49,164 nucleotides of DNA from the NCBI GenBank assembly GCA_021787445.1, contig JAJYLV010000008.1, positions 1-49,164 of the forward strand. The letters run 5' to 3'. The translations under genes and the position numbers were made by a program. The stretch's first letter is position 1, and the number at the start of each line of letters is the position of its first letter. The notes under the pieces are model-generated. The model searched no databases. It was not told the DNA's origin and saw nothing but the letters and a program-made list of their open reading frames with translations. The DNA is from Chloroflexota bacterium (GTDB taxonomy: Bacteria; Chloroflexota; Limnocylindria; P2-11E). Shown piece by piece: positions 42,326-49,164 of this stretch.

Positions 42326-43272
42326 GCCCGGAGGATCTCCGCCAGCCGGTCCATGTCGACGTTGCCGCCGCTCACGATCGCGACGACCCGCTCGCCGGGC
42401 CGCACCGGCACGCGCCCCGCGAGGAGGGCGCCCACGCCGGCGGCTCCGCCGGGCTCGGCCACGAGGCGCGACCGCGCGGCGAGGAAGCGCACGCCTTCGG
42501 CGATCTCGCCCTCGCTCACGAGGACGACGTCCTCGACGAGCTTCCGGACGATCTCGAGCGGCCGCTCCCCGGCGAACGGTGCCGCGAGAGCGTCGGCGAT
42601 GGTCGGCATGGGCCCCATCGGGACCGGCCGTCCGGCGTCGAGGGCGCGGCGCATCGTCGGCGCCGCTTCCGGCTCGACCCCGATGACGCGGATCCCGGGC
42701 CGGCGCGCCGTCGCGGCGACCGCGATGCCGGCGATGAGGCCGCCCCCGCCGATACCCACCACTATCACGTCGGCGTCGGGAAGGTCCTCGAGGACCTCGA
42801 GCGCGATCGTGCCATGCCCCGCGAGGATGTCGTCGTCGTCGTAGGGATGAAGGAAGCGCATCCCCTCGGCCTCGCACTGCCGGACGATGGGCAGCAGACC
42901 GTTCATGTCCTCGGCGAAGCGGATCTCGGCACCGTGCGAGCGCGTCGCCTCGACCTTCGTCCTCGGCGCGGTCCTCGGCATGACGACGGTGACGCGGGCG
43001 CCGACGGCCTTTCCGGCGTAGGCGACGGCCTGCGCGGTGTTGCCCGCGCTCATCGTGACGATCCCGCGAGACCGGTCGGCCTCGGACAGGGCCGCGACGG
43101 CGTTCGTCGCGCCCCGCGGCTTGAACGAGCCCGTCCGCTGCAGGCTTTCCGCCTTCAGGTAGGCACGAGCGCCGATCCGCTCGCCGAGCTGGCGAGCAGA
43201 GAGGAGGGGCGTGCGGTAGACGTGGGGAGCGATGACCTCGCGGGCCCGCTGGACATCGGCGAGGGTGATCAT
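42322..43272 (-). CDS. Threonine dehydratase / serine-threonine ammonia-lyase, catabolic type
   Basis: A 316-residue fold-type II PLP enzyme. The Lys of RTGSFKPRGATNA forms the Schiff base; SAGNTAQAVAYAGK binds the substrate; VGIGGGGLIAGIA binds phosphate; AIVSGGN closes the core. No C-terminal ACT domain, so it is the short form that is not isoleucine-feedback regulated. Threonine dehydratase or serine racemase activity cannot be separated by sequence. The call is supported by full length and all motifs. Confidence 0.88.
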   Translation of the reverse strand: MITLADVQRAREVIAPHVYRTPLLSARQLGERIGARAYLKAESLQRTGSFKPRGATNAVAALSEADRSRGIVTMSAGNTAQAVAYAGKAVGARVTVVMPRTAPRTKVEATRSHGAEIRFAEDMNGLLPIVRQCEAEGMRFLHPYDDDDILAGHGTIALEVLEDLPDADVIVVGIGGGGLIAGIAVAATARRPGIRVIGVEPEAAPTMRRALDAGRPVPMGPMPTIADALAAPFAGERPLEIVRKLVEDVVLVSEGEIAEGVRFLAARSRLVAEPGGAAGVGALLAGRVPVRPGERVVAIVSGGNVDMDRLAEILRA

Positions 43273-43282
43273 CGACAGGCGG

Positions 43283-43354
43283 TGGGCCGGCCAGGGATCG
43301 GACCTGGGACCAACAGATTATGAGTCTGCCGCTCTACCACTGAGCTACCGGCCC
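43283..43354 (-). tRNA. tRNA-Met (CAT), elongator type
   Basis: A 72-nt cloverleaf: acceptor GGGCCGG/CCGGCCC, D-arm GCTC/GAGC, anticodon stem GCAGA/TCTGT with loop CTCATAA (CAT), T-stem CCAGG/CCTGG, discriminator A. It lacks the three G-C anticodon-stem pairs of initiator tRNA; tRNA-Ile with a modified CAT anticodon cannot be fully excluded. The T-loop reads TCCGATC, with C in place of the usual T at position 55. Confidence 0.88.
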
Positions 43355-43450
43355 GAGCGCCCATTCGTATTCCATTCTCGCGTATAGTTCCGTGGGACCG
43401 AGGCGCGAGGCTTCCACGCGCCATGGGGAGACGGTCACGAGAGTCTCGCC

Positions 43451-44230
43451 ATGGGAGGCGCGTTGGGACAGGTCATCGCGATCGCCAATCAAAAGGGCGG
43501 CGTCGGCAAGACGACCACCGCCATCAACCTCGGCGGCGCTCTCGCCGCGATGGGTCATCGGGTCCTGTGCATCGACCTCGATCCGCAGGGGAACCTGACC
43601 GTCGGGCTCGGGATCGACCTCAACAGCGTCGAGCGTGGGATGGCGCAGGTCATGATCGATCCGGACGTCCCTCTCGCGTCCGTCATTCGCCAGACGAAGA
43701 CGAAGGACCTGGACGTCGCGCCAACGACGATCGAGCTGTCGGCCGCCGAGGTCGAGCTCATGACCGCGATCGGGCGCGAGATGGCGCTGCGCGACAAGCT
43801 CGTTCCCGACCTCATCGAGCGCTACTCGCACATCGTGATCGACTGTCCGCCGACGCTCGGCCTGCTCACCCTGAACGCGCTCGTCGCGGCGGACGGCGTG
43901 ATCATCCCCGTGCAGACGCAGTACTACGCTCTCAAGGGCGTCGCGGCGCTCCTGAAGATCATCAAGACCGTGCAGACGCGGCTCAACCCGCGCCTCGCGG
44001 TGCTCGGTCTCCTCCCGACCTTCTACGACAGCCGGACGATCCTCGGGCGCGACATGCTCGACTCCCTGCGCGATCTCGGCGACCACCAGATCTTCCGGAC
44101 GGTCATCCGTCAGTCGGTGAAGATCGGCGAAGCGCCGACGGCGGGGGTCCCCATCACCGTGTACGACGCGCGGTCGGACGCCGCGAAGAGCTTCATGGAC
44201 CTCGCGAAGGAGGTGGCGAGTGCTCGCTAG
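43451..44230 (+). CDS. parA: Chromosome partitioning ATPase ParA (Soj)
   Basis: A 259-residue deviant Walker ATPase. VIAIANQKGGVGKTTTAINL (P-loop with signature Lys), VLCIDLDPQGNLT, and IVIDCPPTLGLLTLNALVAA. The ATG at 43451 may instead be the source of a ribosome site (GGGAGG, 43453-43458) for TTG 43463, which would give the more usual short MGQVIAIANQ start. It works with ParB to move the origin region. A TATAGT box is at 43383-43388. Confidence 0.95.
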   Translation: MGGALGQVIAIANQKGGVGKTTTAINLGGALAAMGHRVLCIDLDPQGNLTVGLGIDLNSVERGMAQVMIDPDVPLASVIRQTKTKDLDVAPTTIELSAAEVELMTAIGREMALRDKLVPDLIERYSHIVIDCPPTLGLLTLNALVAADGVIIPVQTQYYALKGVAALLKIIKTVQTRLNPRLAVLGLLPTFYDSRTILGRDMLDSLRDLGDHQIFRTVIRQSVKIGEAPTAGVPITVYDARSDAAKSFMDLAKEVASAR

Positions 44231-45176
44231 CGATCGATCGCGCTCCAAGAGCTTCCGCGACGCCGGCAGCCGGATCTTCGAGCAGGAGAACGGCACCCAG
44301 GACGGGATCATCAGTCTCCTCGCGGCGCGCACGCCCACCGCCGTGCGCGACATCCCGATCTCGAAGATCACGCCCAACCCCTCGCAGCCGCGCATGACCT
44401 GGCACGAGGAGTCGCTGAAGGAGCTCGCCGCGTCGATCAAAGAGCACGGCGTCCTGCAGCCGATCCTCGTGCGTCCCTCCGCCAGCGCGGGCAGCGAGGC
44501 GGGGTACGAGATCATCGCCGGCGAGCGCCGCTGGCGCGCCTCGAAGCTCGCGGGGCGCGACACGATCCCCGCGATCGTCGAGCGCTTCGACGACGCCACC
44601 GCGCTCGAGATCGCCCTCATCGAGAACCTCCAGCGCGAGGACCTGTCCCCCCTCGACGAGGCGTACATCTACACGAAGATGACGAGCGAGCTCGGATACT
44701 CGATCCGCGGTCTCGCCGCGAAGCTCGGCAAGGACAAGGGATACGTCGAGAACCGCCTGCGGCTCGCCGGCGCGCCCGACGACGTCCGCGAGATGGTCGC
44801 GCAGCGCTACGACACGATCACCGCGGCGTACGAGATCATGAAGCTCGACGACAAGAAGAGGCGCCGCCTTCTCATCAAGCGCGTCCTCTCCGGCGAGCTG
44901 ACGCTCCTCAAGCTGCACGAGCGCGTCGAGCGCATCCTCGACCCCAGCGGACGGCCGGCGAAGGAGGTCGAGGAGCGGGACGGGCCCCCGCCCCTCCGCG
45001 ACGACGCGATGATCGTCGCGACGCGGAAGCTCAACGAGTCCCTGCTCGAGCTGTCGGAGGCGGTCGACGCTGCGCTCGACGTGCCCGAGAGCGATCGCCA
45101 GAACCTGGCGAAATTCCTGACCATCTCCCGCGCCCGGCTCGACAACCTCGTCGCTCGGATACGCTCCTCGTCGTGA
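44220..45176 (+). CDS. parB: Chromosome partitioning protein ParB (Spo0J)
   Basis: A 318-residue CTP-dependent DNA clamp. N-terminal CTPase part with NPSQPR, EHGVLQPILVRP and the GERRWRAS motif; central HTH region ENLQREDLSPLDEA to AAKLGKDKGYVENRLRL; C-terminal dimer domain. GTG 44220 lies inside the end of parA, with AAGGAGGT 5 nt upstream. No parS-like palindrome was seen in the window. Confidence 0.95.
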   Translation: MLASDRSRSKSFRDAGSRIFEQENGTQDGIISLLAARTPTAVRDIPISKITPNPSQPRMTWHEESLKELAASIKEHGVLQPILVRPSASAGSEAGYEIIAGERRWRASKLAGRDTIPAIVERFDDATALEIALIENLQREDLSPLDEAYIYTKMTSELGYSIRGLAAKLGKDKGYVENRLRLAGAPDDVREMVAQRYDTITAAYEIMKLDDKKRRRLLIKRVLSGELTLLKLHERVERILDPSGRPAKEVEERDGPPPLRDDAMIVATRKLNESLLELSEAVDAALDVPESDRQNLAKFLTISRARLDNLVARIRSSS

Positions 45177-45352
45177 CCCCGGCGCGCGTCCCGTCCTTCC
45201 GCTGGAGCGCCCTCGCGTTCGTCGCGATCACCGCGGTCGTCCTGGCGGCGGCGACGGGCGTGCTCGTCCTGCTCGACCCGCGCAGCCAGGCCTGGTGGGG
45301 CGGCCTCTTCTCCTCCCTCGGCACCTACGCCCGCTCGATCGTGGTCAGGTAG
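45173..45352 (+). CDS. Small membrane protein coupled to parB
   Basis: 59 residues from GTG 45173, overlapping the parB TGA (GTGA). A short basic N terminus, one membrane helix (about residues 12-34, ALAFVAITAVVLAAATGVLV), then an aromatic patch QAWWGGLFSSLG and a basic end. The tight coupling suggests co-translation with ParB. No family is recognised. Confidence 0.6.
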   Translation: MTPARVPSFRWSALAFVAITAVVLAAATGVLVLLDPRSQAWWGGLFSSLGTYARSIVVR

Positions 45353-45527
45353 CCGAGCGAGGATCCGGCTTTGCCGGTCCGAGCGAGCCGACCCCGATCG
45401 GCTCCTTCGCGGCATCCGCCGCATGCGTCTGGGTGTCCCGGAGGATCGCGACGGTCGTCGCGACCAGGCCCGCCGCCGAGAACAGCAAGATCGCGACGTC
45501 GCTGCTGAAGGCCTTCGCGAGGTCCAT
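45345..45527 (-). CDS. Small single-pass membrane protein
   Basis: 60 residues with one helix (DVAILLFSAAGLVATTVAIL, about 10-29) and a polar tail. The start is ATG 45527, because GGAGGAGG lies 5 nt before it; the longer frame would place that site inside the gene. Its 3' end overlaps the preceding plus-strand gene tail by 8 nt. Function unknown. Confidence 0.6.
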   Translation of the reverse strand: MDLAKAFSSDVAILLFSAAGLVATTVAILRDTQTHAADAAKEPIGVGSLGPAKPDPRSAT

Positions 45528-45632
45528 TCGGGCCTCCTCCATCATCGGTACGCCGTGCGCCGATCACGCACCCGGCGTGCCACGACGACCGACCAGGCCG
45601 CCGCTTGGAGCAACGATCGGACAACGCCGACG

Positions 45633-46127
45633 TCACCGCGCCGTTGCCCGCCCGAGACGTTCGTACCGCCCGGCGTGGAAGACGAGGGGGCGACCTTCGC
45701 CCGCCGCCAGGTCGGTCACACGGGCTACGTAGATGGTGTGCGTGCGTCCTCCGGGGTGCCGCGCGATCGGCTCGCACTCCAGCCACGCATGTACGCCGTC
45801 GATGATCGGCAGGCCGTGCGGCGAGCGACGGTAGGGGACGCCGGCGAACTTGTCCTCGGCCATCTTGCTGGCGAAGACGCGCGCGATCTCCTCCTGACCC
45901 TCGGCGAGGACGTTCACGGCGAAGCGCTCGGCCGCGTCGATGCACGCATACGCCCGCGCCGACCGGGCCAGGCAGACGAGGACGAGCGGCGGATCGAGGG
46001 AGACCGAGGCGAAGCTGTTCACCGTGAGGCCGCACGGTCGAGCGTCGCGGGCCGCCGTCACGACCGTCACCCCCGTGGCGAAGTGACCGGCGACACGGCG
46101 TAGCTCCCGAGGATCGACGTCGCTCAC
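45633..46127 (-). CDS. Flavin reductase domain protein
   Basis: A 164-residue FMN-binding split-barrel protein: VAGHFATGVTVVTA, GLTVNSFASVSLDPPLVLVC and FAVNVLAEGQEEIA, then the closing LVFHAGRYERLG. Members supply reduced flavin to two-component monooxygenases; no oxygenase is nearby. GTG 46127 overlaps the stop of the CorC-type gene. Confidence 0.88.
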   Translation of the reverse strand: MSDVDPRELRRVAGHFATGVTVVTAARDARPCGLTVNSFASVSLDPPLVLVCLARSARAYACIDAAERFAVNVLAEGQEEIARVFASKMAEDKFAGVPYRRSPHGLPIIDGVHAWLECEPIARHPGGRTHTIYVARVTDLAAGEGRPLVFHAGRYERLGRATAR

Positions 46128-47434
46128 CGCGCCCTCGGCCCCGCCGGCATCTTCGCCACACGCACCTGCGCGACGCGCCGCCCATCGACCGCCGTCACCT
46201 CGAAGCGGTAGCCCTCGACGTCGACCGTGTCCCCCACCTTCCCGAGGCGGCCCAGCCGCCCGAACACCATGCCGCCGACGGTGTCGTAGGGCTCGTCCTC
46301 GAGCTCGACGCCCAGCCGCTCGCGCAGCTCGGGCAGGGAGGCGAGACCGTCGACGAGGAATCCGCCGCCGGGCTCGCCGCGGAAGTGCGGCGTCTCGCGG
46401 TCGAATTCGTCCTGGACCTCCCCGACCAGCTGCTCCAGGACGTCCTCGAGCGTGGCGAGGCCGGATGTCCCGCCGAATTCATCGATCACGATCCCCAGCT
46501 GCAGCCGGCCGCGTCGGAACTCGGCGAGGGCCCGGTCGAGGCGCGTCGTCTCGGGCAGGAACAGCGGCCGCCGCATGACCTCACGGACGGTCCGGCTCAG
46601 ATCCTGCGCCCCGACGAGGTCCCTCAAGTGGACGACACCGACGATGTGGTCCAGGTCCCCGTGGAAGACGGGGAACCGGGTGAAGGGATGCTCGCGGGAG
46701 AGGTCGCGCAGGTCGCGCAGCGTCCGGTCGTCCTCGATCGCGACGACCTCGGTCCGCGGGACCATGATCTGGCGCACGAAGGTGTCCGCGAAGTCGAGCG
46801 CGCGCCCGAGGAGGACGCGCTCCGACTCTTGGAGGACGCCCTTCCGTGTCGAGATGGCGACGAGCATCTTCAGCTCCTCCTCCGAATGAGCGTCGAGATC
46901 CGCGTTCCGCCGCACCCCGAGGAGCGCGACCAGGCCGTTCGCGCTGACGTTCATGAGCCAGATGAGCGGGTACGCGACGCGGTAGAAGAGCTCGAGCGGA
47001 TACGAGACGAGGAGAGCGACGTCGAGGGCCCGCTGGATGGCGAGATACTTCGGCGCGAGCTCGCCGGCGACGACCGTGACGTAGGTGACGACGCCGAAGG
47101 AGATGACGAAGCTCACGACCCCGAAGGCCGCGTCGGACCGCTCGATGAGCCAGCCGAACAGCGGGCGGATGAGCGCCGCGATCGCCGGCTCGCCGACGAG
47201 CCCGAGCGCGAGCGAGGCCGCGGTGACGCCCAGCTGGGTCGCCGAGAGGTAGCGGTCGATGTTCGCCGACAGCTGCTCCGCCAGGCGCGCCCGTGCGCTC
47301 CCCCGCTCCGCCAGCTCGCGGAGCTGGGTCTCGCGGACGCGGACGAGCGCGAGCTCGGCGGCGACGAAGAAGGCGTTGACGAGCAGGATGAGGAGGGAGA
47401 GCAGCAGCGCGGGCAACGCCGCGCCCACGTCCAT
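46124..47434 (-). CDS. CorC/HlyC family CNNM-CBS membrane protein
   Basis: 436 residues. N-terminal DUF21/CNNM domain with three to four helices (VNAFFVAAELALVRVRETQL, AGELAPKYLAIQRA), two CBS domains (IMVPRTEVVAIEDD and FLPETTRLDRALAEFRRG to VIDEFGGTSGLATLED) and a CorC_HlyC domain at the C terminus (VDGLASLPELRERLG, DTVGGMVFGRLGR). The family is implicated in magnesium and other divalent cation handling. Confidence 0.92.
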   Translation of the reverse strand: MDVGAALPALLLSLLILLVNAFFVAAELALVRVRETQLRELAERGSARARLAEQLSANIDRYLSATQLGVTAASLALGLVGEPAIAALIRPLFGWLIERSDAAFGVVSFVISFGVVTYVTVVAGELAPKYLAIQRALDVALLVSYPLELFYRVAYPLIWLMNVSANGLVALLGVRRNADLDAHSEEELKMLVAISTRKGVLQESERVLLGRALDFADTFVRQIMVPRTEVVAIEDDRTLRDLRDLSREHPFTRFPVFHGDLDHIVGVVHLRDLVGAQDLSRTVREVMRRPLFLPETTRLDRALAEFRRGRLQLGIVIDEFGGTSGLATLEDVLEQLVGEVQDEFDRETPHFRGEPGGGFLVDGLASLPELRERLGVELEDEPYDTVGGMVFGRLGRLGKVGDTVDVEGYRFEVTAVDGRRVAQVRVAKMPAGPRAR

Positions 47435-47463
47435 GCGTCCTGAGCATATCTAGACTTGCGCGT

Positions 47464-48132
47464 GTGAGGGTGCTCGTGCGGCTCTTCGCGTCCTATCGTG
47501 AGGCGGCCGGCGTCGGGCACATCGAGCTCGACCTACCGCCCGGGTCGACGGCGCGCGACGCGATCCGCGCCGTGCTCGCGGAGCATCCCCTCGTCGCCGA
47601 GGGCCGTCAGCTGGTCATCGCGCGGAACGAGGAGTACGTGGACGCGAGCGCCGCGCTCGAGGACGGCGACGAGCTCGCGCTCATCCCTCCGGTATCCGGA
47701 GGCGCCACGCGGTCCGCGGTGCGCATCGCCGTGACGAGCGAGCCTCTCTCGACGGACGACCTCATCGAGGCCGTCCGCGGCGACGGCTTCGGCGGGATCG
47801 TCGTGTTCCTCGGCACGGTGCGGGACCACAGCCGCGGGAAGCGTGTGACGAAGCTCGGATACGAGGCCTACGCCTCGATGGCCGAGCGCACGATGCGCGA
47901 GATCGCGGATCGGCTGGAGCGCGAGCACCCGCCGGCTCGCGTCGCGATGCACCATCGCGTCGGCGACCTCGCCATCGGAGAGATCGCCGTCGCCGTCGCC
48001 GTCGCCGCGCCGCACCGCGACGCCGCCTTCGCCGCTGCGCGCCGCGCGATCGACGAGCTCAAGACCGTCGTTCCCATCTGGAAGAAGGAATACACGGACG
48101 ACGGCGCCGTCTGGATCGAGGAGCACGCGTAG
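47464..48132 (+). CDS. Fused MoaD-MoaE molybdopterin synthase
   Basis: 222 residues. Residues 1-81 are MoaD-like (VRLFASYREAAGVG, ending LIPPVSGG), followed by MoaE (GGIVVFLGTVRDHSRGKRV, LGYEAYASMAERTM, HRVGDLAIGEIAVAV, VPIWKKEY with the active Lys). MoaD normally needs a free C-terminal GG to carry the thiocarboxylate; here it continues into MoaE, as in mycobacterial MoaX, which is cleaved after the GG. GTG 47464 start. Other molybdenum cofactor genes are not in the window. Confidence 0.92.
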   Translation: MRVLVRLFASYREAAGVGHIELDLPPGSTARDAIRAVLAEHPLVAEGRQLVIARNEEYVDASAALEDGDELALIPPVSGGATRSAVRIAVTSEPLSTDDLIEAVRGDGFGGIVVFLGTVRDHSRGKRVTKLGYEAYASMAERTMREIADRLEREHPPARVAMHHRVGDLAIGEIAVAVAVAAPHRDAAFAAARRAIDELKTVVPIWKKEYTDDGAVWIEEHA

Positions 48133-48162
48133 GGCGCGCGTCCAGAGGATCGGACCGGCGCC

Positions 48163-49164
48163 TCAGCGGGACGAAGCGGGAGCCGCGCCTTTGGGAGCGT
48201 GGGTGGCCGCTGCCGGATGGACCTTCACCGTGACGTACATCCCCATGTCGTCCATCCAGGCGCCGCCGTCGACGACGCCCCGAAGCGGGATCGTGAACAC
48301 TCCTGGCCGTGTCCCCTTCACGCGGAAGGTGAACGTCGCCCACCCGCCGGGCATGACCAGCGGCTCGTTCTGCACCGCCGGGCGGTCGGGGGTCGGCCAC
48401 CCGTCCGCGAGGAACGCGAAGCTCGTGTCGTTGTTGCGGATGCCGAGGTGCGCCTCCTGCGGGGTCCCCTTGCGCCACGCCGTCGAGCCGGCGTTGCGCA
48501 GCGTCACGGTGACCGCCGCGGTCTGCCCGACGGCGATGACCGGCGACGGGCTCTGGCCGATGTACGTCGCATGGACGGTCGACGCCGTCGGAGGAGCGCA
48601 GAAGGTCGTCAGCCACATGAAGTGGGGCCAGTTCCACGTCGGCCCGGGGTCGGTGTGGTCGTTCGGCCACGGCACCTCGTTGTGCCCGATGACGTGGTCG
48701 CGGTCGAGCGGGATGCCGTGTCGGGCCGCGATCGCGCAGGTGAGGACGGCCGCGGCCTTGTACTGGGCGTCGGTGAAGCTCGGGTTCGTGACCGGATCCA
48801 GCTCGAGCTCGATGCCGACGGCGTGCTGATTGAACCAGTAGTTGCCCGCGTGCCACGCGGTGTCCGATTCGCCCACGAGCTGTGCGATGTGCCCGTCGCC
48901 GCGGATGACGTAGTGCGCGCTCACGCCGGAGTTCGGGTTGTTGAAGGCGATGATGGTGCGCGCGTAGCTGATCGCGGTGTAGTGGATGATGATGTAGTCG
49001 ATCGACGCGCCGCCACGACCGACGTCGTGGTTGTAGGGCGTCGGGATCCACTCGGGGTGGGGCGTGTACGGGAACGTCTGAGCCGGAGCGGCCGCGCGCG
49101 GCGCCGGCCGCGCGCGCTCGGGCGCGGGCGCCGCGTTCGGCGGCGGCGGCGACGGCGGCTCGGG
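48163..49164 (-). CDS. N-acetylmuramoyl-L-alanine amidase with NBR1-like Ig domain (partial)
   Basis: 333 codons visible, cut by the window edge at the 5' end. A Pro/Ala-rich region precedes the Amidase_2 domain: zinc His in YIIIHYTAIS, then SAHYVIRGDGHIAQLV, HAVGIELELD, HVIGHNEVPWPNDHTDPG with the second His and the last ligand. The C-terminal part (IAVGQTAAVTVTLRNAG, AWRKGTPQEA, VMPGGWATFTFRVKG) resembles the Ig-like domain next to BRCA1 found in secreted Chloroflexota proteins. It is expected to be exported and to act on peptidoglycan; the signal peptide is outside the window. Confidence 0.88.
   Translation of the reverse strand, partial: PEPPSPPPPNAAPAPERARPAPRAAAPAQTFPYTPHPEWIPTPYNHDVGRGGASIDYIIIHYTAISYARTIIAFNNPNSGVSAHYVIRGDGHIAQLVGESDTAWHAGNYWFNQHAVGIELELDPVTNPSFTDAQYKAAAVLTCAIAARHGIPLDRDHVIGHNEVPWPNDHTDPGPTWNWPHFMWLTTFCAPPTASTVHATYIGQSPSPVIAVGQTAAVTVTLRNAGSTAWRKGTPQEAHLGIRNNDTSFAFLADGWPTPDRPAVQNEPLVMPGGWATFTFRVKGTRPGVFTIPLRGVVDGGAWMDDMGMYVTVKVHPAAATHAPKGAAPASSR

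Noticed and set aside
43451-45176. Chromosomal origin next to parAB
   Set aside because: No dnaA, dnaN, gidB or DnaA-box cluster is visible, and no parS palindrome was found in the window.

Overview
The window is high-GC bacterial DNA in two parts: about 10.4 kb of an integrated phage- or plasmid-like element, then about 38.7 kb of host chromosome with a nearly complete division and cell-wall (dcw) cluster. The small basic protein gene between ftsQ and ftsA, nrdR and dcd after ftsZ, a fused MoaD-MoaE, an amidase with an NBR1-type Ig tail and frequent GTG/TTG starts suggest a Gram-positive-type or monoderm lineage. A GC-rich Chloroflexota relative is my best guess, by impression only.

Region 1 (1-10405), mobile element. 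A zinc-ribbon protein is translationally coupled to a RepA-type AAA ATPase ending in a winged helix. Next come palindromic GGACA-N2-TGTCC sites and a small membrane-protein gene. This unit (winged helix, hairpin, palindromes, leaderless promoter, start of a membrane protein) is then repeated in diverged form at 2567-2960. Further right are a minus-strand block (ArdC-like domain protein, unknown protein, tyrosine recombinase), a 955-residue phage-type protein, a phage-type zinc finger, a small coupled protein and a large serine recombinase. The recombinase reading frame ends inside a tRNA-Val(CAC) gene, which marks the right junction. The left junction is outside the window.

Region 2 (10365-16990), host. 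tRNA-Val, a metallophosphoesterase, a five-helix membrane protein, a DUF2207 protein, and an operon-like run of ECF sigma factor, probable anti-sigma protein, PspC protein and LiaF-like protein. YggU and YggT lie upstream of it.

Region 3 (16992-35700), dcw cluster on the minus strand: mraZ-rsmH-ftsL-ftsI-murF-mraY-pgeF-murD-ftsW-murG-murC-murB-ddl-ftsQ-sbp-ftsA-ftsZ-nrdR-dcd-yggT, mostly joined by 4-nt stop/start overlaps. murE is missing, pgeF is inserted between mraY and murD, rsmH has no ordinary start codon, and ftsW overlaps murG by 167 nt. Three MraZ boxes at 10-bp period lie in front of mraZ, and two NrdR-box-like sites in front of nrdR.

Region 4 (35941-49164): fabH, a zinc-ribbon protein, acs, a broken ABC ATPase, an lmo0937-type mini membrane protein, a lone response-regulator receiver, RNase P RNA, a phosphotransferase-fold protein, rnhA, a threonine dehydratase, tRNA-Met, parA-parB with a coupled 59-residue membrane protein, a flavin reductase, a CorC/HlyC protein, moaD-moaE, and an N-acetylmuramoyl-L-alanine amidase cut by the window edge.
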